Shown here in pieces: positions 7,971 to 15,554 of a stretch of DNA of 64,000 nt. Location of the stretch: positions 7,042-71,041 of the forward strand of contig JAYSRE010000186.1 of the NCBI GenBank assembly GCA_043721235.1. The letters run 5' to 3'. This DNA is from JAAFIP01 sp043721235. GTDB lineage: Bacteria > Pseudomonadota > Gammaproteobacteria > Burkholderiales > Burkholderiaceae_C. The stretch's first letter is position 1, and every line of letters begins with the position of its first letter. The notes beneath the pieces were generated by a model. It had not been told where the DNA came from and did no database searches. It was given only the letters and a program-made list of their open reading frames with translations. Both the position numbers and the translations under genes were made by a program.

Positions 7971-9509
7971 TCAAGCAGCTACAAACTGCCCATGCAAACC
8001 CAGCGGCAAACCGTAGGGCAGCGACAACTGCGCCACAGGCCCTTTGGCAAGTGCATTGGCCTCAAATATGCTGAGCGTTGTTTTAGCGGTGGTGGTGTTA
8101 AAAGCCGTCCCAAGTACCCAGCCGCCAACCTGCGTTGCGCTGCCAGGTGCAGGTACCAGCACATGCTCTTCGGCAAGCCAATGGCTGCCATAGCTGTAGC
8201 GCTGTATTTTGTCGTTTGACAAGGCCAGCACGGTGTCGTTGCCTGTTGAGGCATCTGCCTGTGAGTGGGTGTTTTGCATGAGTACAGTGAAGTCAGTTTT
8301 CTCGCCGGTGCGGCGCGTATCGAAGCTGGGAAACTCTGTGCCCTGCAGTCCGGTGTCGATCTGCCGCGCTGTGCCTTGGGTTGGGTTGATCTCCACCTGT
8401 GTCCAGCGGGCCAATTGGTCTGGTGGCGATTGGGGTGTGGGCAGCACCAAGTTTTTCAGATGCTCTAAAAACTTGCCATACCGGGCGTAGCCCAGTCGCA
8501 CCATGCCGCCTTCTTCCCAAGCATTGCCCAGGTGGAATAAACCCCCGTTGGGCAGGTCAATGTGCCGGGCGCTGAAGTCGCTTTTGCGCACCAGCATGGC
8601 TATCAAGGGGGCATCACTGTGCCATGTGTAGCGCTCTAAACTGCCGGCAGCAGGCGCGTTGGGCTTGGTGTGCAGGGGCATCAGCAGAAAAACCAGGTAG
8701 TTCTGGGTCATGGCAAAGTCGTGCACCATATCTGCCTGCGGGGCGGCAATGGCGGCCTGGCGCTTGAGCTGGCCTTGGGCGCTGATCTCGTAGATGATCA
8801 GCTTGCCGCTGTGCGGTGCGTAGCCAAAATTCCACAGCGTGCCATCAGGTGCGCGCCGTGGGTGGGCTGAAAACGAAGCCCCCGCAGTCTCGGGCGACCA
8901 AGCCTTAAAGCCTTGTACGGCCAGGGTTTGGGGGTTGAGCTGGGTGGCTGAGCCGCCCTCCCACAGCGCATACAGGTCGCGCCCACCGTTCATGGACAGC
9001 AAGTTGATGTTGGCGGTGTTGAGCACGTCGGGCCGGTCTACGGGTTTGCTATCGGCCATCTCGGTGCCAAAGCCTGCATACAAAAAGCGGCCTGCTGCTT
9101 CTTCTTCAACCAGCTTGGGCGTGCGCAGCAACACTCCCAGATGGCTGGCTCTGCCGTCCGCAAAATTGAAGGCCTGCACCATGCCGTCGCCATCAAACCA
9201 ATGGGTATAGCGCGTGCTGCCCAGCTTGAAGCGGGCTGCGCCGTTGCGGTACAGCGTGCCGCGCAGGCCAGCGGGAATTTTGCCGCGTACGGGTATGTTA
9301 GTGGTCGCCAGTGTGCCGTTAAACCCACCACCTGCTGTGGTGTCAAGCGGGCCATCGTAGGGGGTATACGCATGTGCAAAGGCAGTTGCGCGGTCTGTAG
9401 CACAAGCCCGTGCCAAAGGCCCAAGCAGGCCTGCGGCACCTGCGCCGCCCCAGGCCAAGCCTTGGAGCAAGCGGCGCCGGTGCAGGCTGGTGGGCACGGG
9501 GTAGGGCAT
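7971..9509 (-). CDS. Carotenoid cleavage oxygenase, Tat-exported
   Basis: 512-residue member of the RPE65/carotenoid oxygenase family, non-heme Fe(II) enzymes that cleave conjugated double bonds of (apo)carotenoids or stilbene-like phenylpropanoids. The seven-blade propeller signatures are present: RNGAARF and HWFDGDGMVQAF near 88-115, FSAHPRRAPDG, MVHDFAMTQNYLVF and the C-terminal GLHGQF, with His residues placed to bind four-His iron. The N-terminus HRRRLLQGLAWGGAGAAGLL is a twin-arginine signal, so the enzyme probably acts in the periplasm, which is unusual for the family. The AAGGAG site overlaps the end of the DUF2141 gene upstream, so the two are coupled. Substrate unknown. Confidence 0.93.
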   Translation of the reverse strand: MPYPVPTSLHRRRLLQGLAWGGAGAAGLLGPLARACATDRATAFAHAYTPYDGPLDTTAGGGFNGTLATTNIPVRGKIPAGLRGTLYRNGAARFKLGSTRYTHWFDGDGMVQAFNFADGRASHLGVLLRTPKLVEEEAAGRFLYAGFGTEMADSKPVDRPDVLNTANINLLSMNGGRDLYALWEGGSATQLNPQTLAVQGFKAWSPETAGASFSAHPRRAPDGTLWNFGYAPHSGKLIIYEISAQGQLKRQAAIAAPQADMVHDFAMTQNYLVFLLMPLHTKPNAPAAGSLERYTWHSDAPLIAMLVRKSDFSARHIDLPNGGLFHLGNAWEEGGMVRLGYARYGKFLEHLKNLVLPTPQSPPDQLARWTQVEINPTQGTARQIDTGLQGTEFPSFDTRRTGEKTDFTVLMQNTHSQADASTGNDTVLALSNDKIQRYSYGSHWLAEEHVLVPAPGSATQVGGWVLGTAFNTTTAKTTLSIFEANALAKGPVAQLSLPYGLPLGLHGQFVAA

Positions 9510-9521
9510 TGCGATGGCTCC

Positions 9522-9983
9522 TTAATTAACTGATATTTCAATCGTCAAGTCTTGCTCACCGACAGTGATGGCCGCATCTTTGAAGGCTGGTGGGCCAAAG
9601 TTGCCGCGTGCTTTGTTAGAAAAGCCGTAGGGTTCGCTGGGAATTCCCATCAGGTTGGTATTGAGCTTGCTGTTGCCGTCTAAGTCGTGGTAGGCCGAGG
9701 CTGCATATTGACCGGGTGCCAAGCCTTTGAAGGCCAAGCGCACTTGCCCGCTTGGGCTGCGTCCTTTGGCCAGGGCCATCGTGCCTTGGCTGATGGTTTT
9801 AGGGAAAGCTTCTGCGCTGTTAAATAGTGCCAGCATGACTTGTCCGGCATCTTGTTGTACGTTGTTAACAATGATGGTTAAGTCTGCGGCATGCACGGCG
9901 AACGAAGCGCACGCAGCAGACGCTGCAAGCAGCAGTGCTGCGCATGTTGGTGGGCGAAGAAACTTCAAAGGGGTGTTGAACAT
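9522..9983 (-). CDS. Periplasmic DUF2141 protein
   Basis: 153 residues with a clear Sec signal peptide (hydrophobic about 14-28, cleavage near VHAADL at 31-34). The mature part is a single beta-rich DUF2141 domain: DLTIIVNNVQQDAGQVMLAL at the start, then APGQYAASAYHDLDGNSKL and GIPSEPYGFSN. The function of this family is not known. The gene starts a leftward run that continues into the carotenoid oxygenase 12 bp downstream. DUF2141 proteins and carotenoid oxygenases sharing an export route and transcript suggests a joint envelope role, which is inference. Confidence 0.9.
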   Translation of the reverse strand: MFNTPLKFLRPPTCAALLLAASAACASFAVHAADLTIIVNNVQQDAGQVMLALFNSAEAFPKTISQGTMALAKGRSPSGQVRLAFKGLAPGQYAASAYHDLDGNSKLNTNLMGIPSEPYGFSNKARGNFGPPAFKDAAITVGEQDLTIEISVN

Positions 9984-10135
9984 GACAAAATCCTAAAAAC
10001 TGGAAGTTTGTAATGTCCACCAAAGCGCAGTCTTCGCCCAGCGGCTTGCGACAAAGTGCAGATTTGGCAGTGTGAAATGCATTTTTAAGGCCTATTTACC
10101 TGCCAGACACCTAGCGAGCGCGGCAGATTCATACA

Positions 10136-12217
10136 ATGCAAGCTATGAAAAAAGTGACTTGGGTAGCGGGTGCTGTGCTTGTGGCGTTGGCCACAGGCGG
10201 CTGGTGGTGGACGCAGCGCGCCAAGGCGGACGACGTGGGCTACCGCACCAGCAAAATAGAGCGCGGCAGTTTGCAGGCCACGGTGTCGGCCAGCGGCGCG
10301 GTGAACCCTGTGACCCAAGTGTCGGTGGGCACGCAGGTGAGCGGGCAGATCAAAGAACTGCTGGTGGACTTTAATTCGGAGGTTAAAGCCGGCCAGCTGA
10401 TTGCCACCATCGACCCCGAAACCTTTGAGTACCGTGTGCGCTCGGCCCAGGCCGATGTAGATGCAGCCCGGGCAGCGGTGCTGACCGCGCAGGCCAATAT
10501 TGCCGCCAGCAACGCAGCAGTGTCGCGCGCGCAGGTGGACCAAACTGAAGCGCAAAGAGATTTAGACCGCCAACAGTCTTTGGTAGACAGACAGTTTGTA
10601 GCGCAAAGCGTGGCCGACAAAGCCCGCGCACTGCTGGCCTCTAGCAACGAGTCGGTCAAAGCAGCCCAAGCCCAGCTGGGCGTTACCCAGGCGCAGATTA
10701 AAAGTGCGCAGGCCAATGTGCAGCAGCGCGAGTCGGCACTGGCCCAGACCCGCATTGACCTGTCGCGCACCAAAATTACCTCGCCTGTCAACGGCATAGT
10801 GATCAAGCGTGCGATAGAAAAAGGCCAAACCGTGGCCGCCAGTTTGCAGTCGCCAGAGCTGTTTGTAATAGCCCAAAACCTGTCGGACATGCAGGTAGAT
10901 GCCAGCATCGACGAGAGCGATGTAGGGCGCATTCGCAACGGGCAAAAGGCCAGCTTTACGGTAGATGCCTACCCCGGCCAAACCTTTGACGGTGAGGTGC
11001 GCCAAGTGCGCAAAGCTGCGCAAAACGTAGCCAACGTAGTGACCTATGTGGCGGTGGTGGCGTTTACCAATGTGGGCAATAAGCTGCTGCCAGGCATGAC
11101 AGCCAATGTGCGTTTGATTACCGACGTGCGCCAAGATGTGCTGAAAGTTCCTAACGCTGCGCTGCGGGTGCGCATAGCGGGGGTGGAGCCTGCATCGCAA
11201 GGTGCATCATCAGCCGCGCAAGGTGCATCGTCAGCATCGCAAGGGGCCTCTAGCCCAGCACCCGCAGCGTCGGGCGCGGCCACAGGCCCGTCGCGCTTTG
11301 GCTGGATGGGCGAGGCATTTGCGCAAGCTGGTGGCGGCGCAGGTATGGGCGCCATGCGTGAGCGTTTGGCCACAGAACTGCAATTGACCGACGAACAAAA
11401 AAACACGCTAGATGCCATCTCCATCGCGCTGCGCCCCAAGTTTATGGCCTTGCGCGACCTGCCTGAGGAGGAGCGCCCCCCAGCGCGTGAAAAAGTGATG
11501 CTCGAGATGCGCCAAAAGATCAGCGCCATGCTCAGCCCTGAGCAACGCAGCAAATACCAGGACATAGCAGCCAACGCACCCAGCCGCAGTGCCAACGCCG
11601 CACCCCCTGCTGCTACATCCTCTGCTGCAAGTGCGCCTGCTAAACCTGCCGCATCTGCCCAGCAAGGCGGTGGCCAAACGGATAGCCAAACTGGTGGTTC
11701 AGTGGGGGGCACGCCGGCAGAGTTTCGCAACCGTTTGGTAACCGAGCTGCAGCTCTCGCCCGACCAGCAAACCAAAGTGGATGCCATCTATGCCCAGGCG
11801 CGGCCCAAATTGGCTGCACTGCGCGATATGGCTGCGCCAGACCGCCCCAAAGCGCGCGAACGCATCATGGCGGATACCCGCGCGCAAATTGGCGAACTGC
11901 TCACCACAGAGCAAAAGCCCAAATATGCCGCGCTGCAGGCAGAAGCCAGCAGCCGCACCAGCACCCGTGGCCGCATTTACCTGCAGGGCGCAGACGGCAA
12001 ACCGGTGGCCTACAGCGTGCGCCTGGGCATTACCGACGGCACCAGCACCGAGCTGCTGGTGATGCCCAACGCGCCCAACGCAGAGCTGTTCAAAGAAGGC
12101 ACACTGGTCATCATCGGCACACTTACCGGCGCTGCGGGTGGTGGTAGCGGTGGTGGCAGCGGTAGTAGTGCAGGTGCAGGTGCCCAGCGGCCCGCTGGCC
12201 CGCGCATGCCGTTTTAG
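10136..12217 (+). CDS. macA: MacA-like periplasmic efflux adaptor with a large Spy/CpxP-like insertion
   Basis: Membrane-fusion protein of 693 residues (690 if it starts at the ATG at 10145), against roughly 370-400 for MacA. An N-terminal membrane anchor (about 5-25) is followed by a lipoyl half (VSGQIKELLVDFNSEVKAGQ), a long coiled-coil hairpin (about 100-215), and barrel and beta domains to about 345. A low-complexity Ser/Ala/Gly linker then leads into two similar helical modules at about 405-478 and 527-601. Each begins with LxTELQLxxxQ and carries RPKxxALRD, like the LTxxQ repeats of Spy/CpxP. The last 85 residues return to the adaptor fold and end in Gly/Ser-rich sequence. It should bridge the ABC pump encoded next to an outer-membrane channel such as TolC. 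Confidence 0.88.
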   Translation: MQAMKKVTWVAGAVLVALATGGWWWTQRAKADDVGYRTSKIERGSLQATVSASGAVNPVTQVSVGTQVSGQIKELLVDFNSEVKAGQLIATIDPETFEYRVRSAQADVDAARAAVLTAQANIAASNAAVSRAQVDQTEAQRDLDRQQSLVDRQFVAQSVADKARALLASSNESVKAAQAQLGVTQAQIKSAQANVQQRESALAQTRIDLSRTKITSPVNGIVIKRAIEKGQTVAASLQSPELFVIAQNLSDMQVDASIDESDVGRIRNGQKASFTVDAYPGQTFDGEVRQVRKAAQNVANVVTYVAVVAFTNVGNKLLPGMTANVRLITDVRQDVLKVPNAALRVRIAGVEPASQGASSAAQGASSASQGASSPAPAASGAATGPSRFGWMGEAFAQAGGGAGMGAMRERLATELQLTDEQKNTLDAISIALRPKFMALRDLPEEERPPAREKVMLEMRQKISAMLSPEQRSKYQDIAANAPSRSANAAPPAATSSAASAPAKPAASAQQGGGQTDSQTGGSVGGTPAEFRNRLVTELQLSPDQQTKVDAIYAQARPKLAALRDMAAPDRPKARERIMADTRAQIGELLTTEQKPKYAALQAEASSRTSTRGRIYLQGADGKPVAYSVRLGITDGTSTELLVMPNAPNAELFKEGTLVIIGTLTGAAGGGSGGGSGSSAGAGAQRPAGPRMPF
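11195..11257. repeat. Three 21-bp tandem units in the MacA linker
   Basis: Units at 11195-11215, 11216-11236 and 11237-11257 encode SQGASSA-like heptads at the junction where the Spy-like insert begins. The units are diverging copies and stay in frame. Confidence 0.75.
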
Positions 12218-12257
12218 GCATGCCTTACCTACACATGCCGTTTTAAGCAAAACCACC

Positions 12258-13055
12258 ATGGCACTTATCGAAGCCCGCAACCTCACTAAGGCCTACGCCA
12301 TGGGCGACCAGACCGTGCACGCGCTGCGCGGCGTTTCGCTGGACATTGCCGAGGGCGAATTTGTCGCCATCATGGGCGCATCTGGCTCAGGCAAGTCCAC
12401 GCTCATGAACATTTTGGGCTGCCTTGACCTGCCCACCGCAGGCGCGTACCGCTTGGCCGGAGAAGCCGTGCAAAACATGGGCTCCGACCAGCTTGCCTCC
12501 ATCCGTAACCGGCGCATTGGTTTTGTGTTCCAGCAGTTCAACCTGCTGCCCCGCACCAGCGCGCTGGAAAATGTGGAGCTGCCCATGGTCTACAGCGGCA
12601 CCCCATCGGCCCAGCGGCGCGACAAAGCCACTGCGGCACTGGCCAAAGTGGGCTTGGCCCAGCGCATGGGCCACACCCCTTCAGAACTGTCGGGCGGCCA
12701 GCAGCAGCGCGTGGCGATTGCCCGCGCCTTGGTCAACGGCCCCCAGCTTATTTTGGCCGACGAACCCACCGGCGCGCTGGACAGCCAAACCAGCGAAGAC
12801 ATCATGCGTTTGCTAACCGACCTGAACCAACAGGGCATGACCGTGGTGCTGGTCACCCACGAGGCCGACATAGCCGCCTGGGCGCGCCGCAAAATCGTGT
12901 TCAAAGATGGGCATATCGTGGAAGACTCTCGTCCAGTGGCAAGCGTGGGGGTTAGTAACGCGAGCGTCGCCGGGCCGCCCCAAGGCGCGAGGGCCCCCTT
13001 GGGGGGCAGCGCAGCACACGCAGTGGCAAGCGTGGGGGCTAATAGCGCTGTATGA
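12258..13055 (+). CDS. MacB-type export ABC ATPase with a repeat-derived C-terminal tail
   Basis: 265-residue ATPase of the LolD/MacB/FtsE group. The start is ATG 12258 (MALIEARNLTKAYAMGD), as the frame upstream overlaps macA and is not conserved in type. Walker A is GASGSGKST (about 40-48), the Q-loop is GFVFQQFNLLPR, the signature is LSGGQQQRVAIARAL and Walker B is LILADEPTGALD. Normal ATPases of this class end soon after FKDGHIVED; here about 40 more residues follow. They are encoded by two 18-bp direct repeats flanking a GC-rich hairpin. The stop overlaps the permease start (ATGA). In E. coli MacB the ATPase and permease are one protein; here they are split, as in Bacillus YknY/YknZ. Confidence 0.92.
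   Translation: MALIEARNLTKAYAMGDQTVHALRGVSLDIAEGEFVAIMGASGSGKSTLMNILGCLDLPTAGAYRLAGEAVQNMGSDQLASIRNRRIGFVFQQFNLLPRTSALENVELPMVYSGTPSAQRRDKATAALAKVGLAQRMGHTPSELSGGQQQRVAIARALVNGPQLILADEPTGALDSQTSEDIMRLLTDLNQQGMTVVLVTHEADIAAWARRKIVFKDGHIVEDSRPVASVGVSNASVAGPPQGARAPLGGSAAHAVASVGANSAV
12934..13038. repeat. 18-bp direct repeats flanking a GC-rich REP-like hairpin
   Basis: CAGTGGCAAGCGTGGGGG occurs exactly at 12934-12951 and 13021-13038, 87 bp (29 codons) apart. Between them is a hairpin with perfect arms CCCCAAGG (12978-12985) and CCTTGGGG (12997-13004). The whole unit is translated as the tail of the MacB ATPase. Similar CCCCAAGG...CCTTGGGG hairpins are, from memory, common between genes in Comamonadaceae. 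Confidence 0.85.
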
Positions 13056-14284
13056 ACTTCCTCTCTGCCCTGCGCAGCGCCTTGCGAGCCTTGGCCGCCA
13101 ACACACTGCGCAGTATTTTGACCATGCTGGGCATCATCATCGGCGTGGCTGCGGTCATCACCATGATTGCCGTGGGCCAAGGCGCTACCAACCGGGTACA
13201 AGACCAAATGAAGGGCCTGGGCAGCAACATCATGCTGGTGCTGCCCGGCGGGCTTACCACAGGCGGCGTGCGCTTGGGTGCGCAAACCGGCCAAGCGCTG
13301 TCGGAGGACGACGCACTGGCCATCGCCAAAGAGGTGCCCGAAGTGCAAGTGGCCGCGCCCAGCATGCGCACCGGTGCCCAGGTGGTGGCGGGCAACAGCA
13401 ACTGGAGCACCACCGTGTTTGGCACCACCAACGACTATTTAGAAGCCCGCGAATGGCCGCTGGGCAGTGGCCGCAGTTTTGAAGCGGCTGAAATGCAAGG
13501 CTCTGCCAAAGTCGCCTTGATTGGCCTGACCACCGCCCAGCAGTTGTTTGGCGATGCCGACCCGCTAGAGCAGGTGATTCGGGTCAAAAAAGTGCCGATG
13601 ACCATCGTGGGCGTGCTGGCCAAAAAAGGCCAAAATATGCTGGGCCAAGACCAAGACGACATTATCATCGTGCCGATTGGCACTTACCGCAACCGCATTC
13701 AGGGTGGCAACAGCGGCAAAACCAAACGGGTAGGCTCGATCAGCGTGAAGGTCAAGGAAGGGCAAAGCATGCAGTTGGCTGAAGAAAACATCAAAGACCT
13801 GCTGCGCCAGCGCCTTAAAGTACAGAGCGGCGGTGAAGAACCCTTCAGCGTGCGCAACCTGACCGAGATTTTGCAGGCCCAAGAGGCGTCCAGTCGCATC
13901 ATGACCTTGCTGCTGGCCGCTGTGGCCGGTATCAGCCTGATCATTGGCGGCATTGGCATCATGAACATCATGCTGGTGAGCGTGACCGAGCGCACCCGCG
14001 AGATCGGCTTGCGCATGGCCGTGGGCGCGCGTGGCAAAGATATTTTGATGCAGTTTTTAATCGAAGCCGTGACTTTAAGCTTGATCGGTGGTGCCATTGG
14101 CGTGCTGCTGGGCGCAGCTGCTACCTGGGCAGTAGGCTACTTTGCGGGCTGGCAGGTGAGCATGACGGCTGCTTCCATCGTACTGGCCACGGTGTTTTCT
14201 GCCGTGGTGGGCGTGTTCTTTGGTTTTTACCCTGCACGGCGCGCCTCTAAACTGCTGCCTATTCAGGCACTTCGCTACGAATAA
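13052..14284 (+). CDS. MacB-type ABC transporter permease (FtsX-like)
   Basis: 410-residue inner-membrane permease: an N-terminal transmembrane helix (about 20-42), a large periplasmic MacB_PCD domain (about 45-250), then three C-terminal helices of the FtsX domain (about 285-310, 335-365, 370-395). The segment GIMNIMLVSVTERTREIGLR is diagnostic of MacB/YknZ permeases. It forms a tripartite efflux pump with the ATPase, whose stop codon it overlaps, and the MacA-like adaptor. Such pumps export macrolides, peptides or lipoproteins; the substrate cannot be told here. A dispersed repeat copy starts at its stop codon. Confidence 0.93.
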   Translation: MNFLSALRSALRALAANTLRSILTMLGIIIGVAAVITMIAVGQGATNRVQDQMKGLGSNIMLVLPGGLTTGGVRLGAQTGQALSEDDALAIAKEVPEVQVAAPSMRTGAQVVAGNSNWSTTVFGTTNDYLEAREWPLGSGRSFEAAEMQGSAKVALIGLTTAQQLFGDADPLEQVIRVKKVPMTIVGVLAKKGQNMLGQDQDDIIIVPIGTYRNRIQGGNSGKTKRVGSISVKVKEGQSMQLAEENIKDLLRQRLKVQSGGEEPFSVRNLTEILQAQEASSRIMTLLLAAVAGISLIIGGIGIMNIMLVSVTERTREIGLRMAVGARGKDILMQFLIEAVTLSLIGGAIGVLLGAAATWAVGYFAGWQVSMTAASIVLATVFSAVVGVFFGFYPARRASKLLPIQALRYE

Positions 14285-14331
14285 TATAGCTAACTATTTA
14301 GCATTTCCTTGGGCGATAGGGCTTTTTTGCT
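14283..14331 (+). repeat. Dispersed element copy 3 (3' end of the MacB permease gene)
   Basis: Core AGCATTTCCTTGGGCGATAGG at 14300-14320, preceded by a GCTAA-CTAT-TTAGC hairpin. It begins within the stop codon of the permease gene and is followed by GGCTTTTTTGCTT. Confidence 0.9.
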
Positions 14332-14950
14332 TGAAAATATTGTTTTTTAAACCTTTGAAGATTGCTTGATTACCTTTTGTACGTTTGCGCCGCTTGAGTG
14401 TGGCCTTGCTGCAAAATCTTCCAAAAACACGCGCGAAATCAGGGCATGTAAGGCTACCTTTTGAACCGCGCGCCTTTCTCCAGATTTTCATCAAGGCCAC
14501 ACTCCATCAGCGCTTTGTCGGTTTGGTTTGGGGACATTGCGTGCGTAGAAAGTCAAGATTTCGGTTGCTCTCACACGCATCTGCCCCCCGTGCCTTCAAC
14601 TACCCAACCTGTCCCGTCGCCCGACCGAGGTACATAGAACTATGACTGCATGGATACGGGCTGTTAAATAGCCCAAGCCAAACAAACCACCACACTACAA
14701 AATACATAGCTGTTCATGTAGCATTTCCTTGGGCGATAAGCCTAAAACGCTTAAAAATGACCCTTTTAGAGCCTAAAGCGGGCATTTCGCACACCGCTTT
14801 AGGGTAAGGCCTTTAAAAGCGCCGACTATGCCCCGGTACAGTCGCCTTATGCGTGCTTTGCATAGATGGGTCTGTACAAACCACGGGTTTACCCTTAATC
14901 TATGGGTACTGCATCGTGTTGATGCCTTAGCCACCAGAAAGGACTGTTCC
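14285..14950. other. Gene-poor, repeat-rich gap
   Basis: These 666 bases hold two directly oriented copies of the dispersed element (14283-14331 and 14704-14753). Between them is a long imperfect inverted repeat: GAGTGTGGCCTTG at 14396-14408 is matched exactly by its complement at 14492-14504, and the pairing continues inward through AAAATCT and CGCGCG. A 68-codon minus-strand frame (14500-14294) and an 86-codon plus-strand frame (14385-14645) cross it. Neither has a recognisable product, so I do not call them genes. It could be a decayed mobile insertion or a structured RNA. Confidence 0.6.
14704..14753 (+). repeat. Dispersed element copy 4
   Basis: The core, with one mismatch at its end (GATAAG for GATAGG), is at 14720-14740 after a TAGCTG...TAGC arm pair. 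It is followed by CCTAAAACGCTT, the same tail seen in the copy at 25592. Intergenic, same orientation as the copy 420 bp upstream. Confidence 0.9.
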
Positions 14951-15124
14951 ATGAACCGTTTTGTCCATTTAATTGCCAGCTTTTTCACCACCAACCGCCA
15001 CGGCGCGTCTGTGCGCACCGCGCGTGCTTTGTTTGAACGCGCCACCCATGCGCGCGGCCAAAGCCGTTTTGAAGCCGCGCAGTTGCGTGCCAACGCACAG
15101 GCCATGCTCAGCGTAGTGCGTTAA
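14951..15124 (+). CDS. Small hypothetical protein
   Basis: 57 codons from the ATG at 14951, which has an AAGGA site 8 bases upstream. The open frame continues to 14828, but that part looks non-coding. The protein is basic and Ala-rich, probably mostly helical (TARALFERATHARGQSRFEA), with no signal peptide or cysteine motif. I recognise no family. It stands alone before the hipB promoter on the same strand. Good start signal and coding-like composition favour a real gene, but it could still be chance. Confidence 0.5.
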   Translation: MNRFVHLIASFFTTNRHGASVRTARALFERATHARGQSRFEAAQLRANAQAMLSVVR

Positions 15125-15170
15125 AAATGGCCCACTGCCCAAGTCAAGGGCCGTATGGAAATAAATATTT

Positions 15171-15186
15171 TAGACATTAATGTCTA
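15171..15186. promoter_or_regulatory. Perfect 16-bp palindrome upstream of hipB (candidate operator)
   Basis: TAGACATTAATGTCTA reads the same on both strands and sits 20 bases before the hipB start, in an AT-rich promoter-like stretch. Toxin-antitoxin antitoxins of the HipB type bind palindromes over their own promoter, so this is the likely autoregulatory operator. Confidence 0.65.
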
Positions 15187-15206
15187 TTTAATGTACTATT
15201 TAAGGC

Positions 15207-15554
15207 ATGAGTGTCTTAAATTCACCCGAAAATTTAACCCTAAACCAATGGGTAGCCCAAACGCGCCAAAGTTTAGGCTATTCGCGCGCCGAGCTGGCGC
15301 TGCAGTCTGGCGTATCGGCCAAAACGATTGAGCGTGTTGAAGACGGTGCCGATGCCCAGTACTCTACCGTGCTGGCGTTGGCCAAGGCGCTTAAGCTGGT
15401 GCTGATGGTGGTGCCCCAAACCCAGGCTGGGTTTGCGCGTGATGTACTGGCCAGCCAAGGCCGGCTGGTGCCGTTGCCGGCGCAGTACAACGCCCCCATG
15501 TCAGCGGTAGAGCAGGCTATTGCAAACGCCTTGGCCAAGCCGCAAGGCCGTTGA
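15207..15554 (+). CDS. hipB: HipB-like antitoxin / XRE-family regulator
   Basis: 115-residue DNA-binding protein with an XRE/Cro helix-turn-helix at about 12-65 (RQSLGYSRAELALQSGVSA, then TIERVEDG) and a C-terminal tail. Its stop codon overlaps the start of a HipA kinase gene by one base (TGATG), the usual antitoxin-toxin arrangement. It should neutralise HipA and, with it, repress the shared promoter at the palindrome 15171-15186. Somewhat longer than E. coli HipB (88 residues) owing to the C-terminal tail. Confidence 0.85.
   Translation: MSVLNSPENLTLNQWVAQTRQSLGYSRAELALQSGVSAKTIERVEDGADAQYSTVLALAKALKLVLMVVPQTQAGFARDVLASQGRLVPLPAQYNAPMSAVEQAIANALAKPQGR

Noticed and set aside
14294..14500. 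68-codon basic minus-strand frame ending in IAQGNAK
   Set aside because: It is built from the inverted repeat and the dispersed element and has no family match that I know; mentioned as a finding but not called a gene.
14385..14645. 86-codon plus-strand open frame in the gap after the MacB permease gene
   Set aside because: No ribosome site, no recognisable domain, odd composition, and it crosses the inverted repeat; treated as non-coding.
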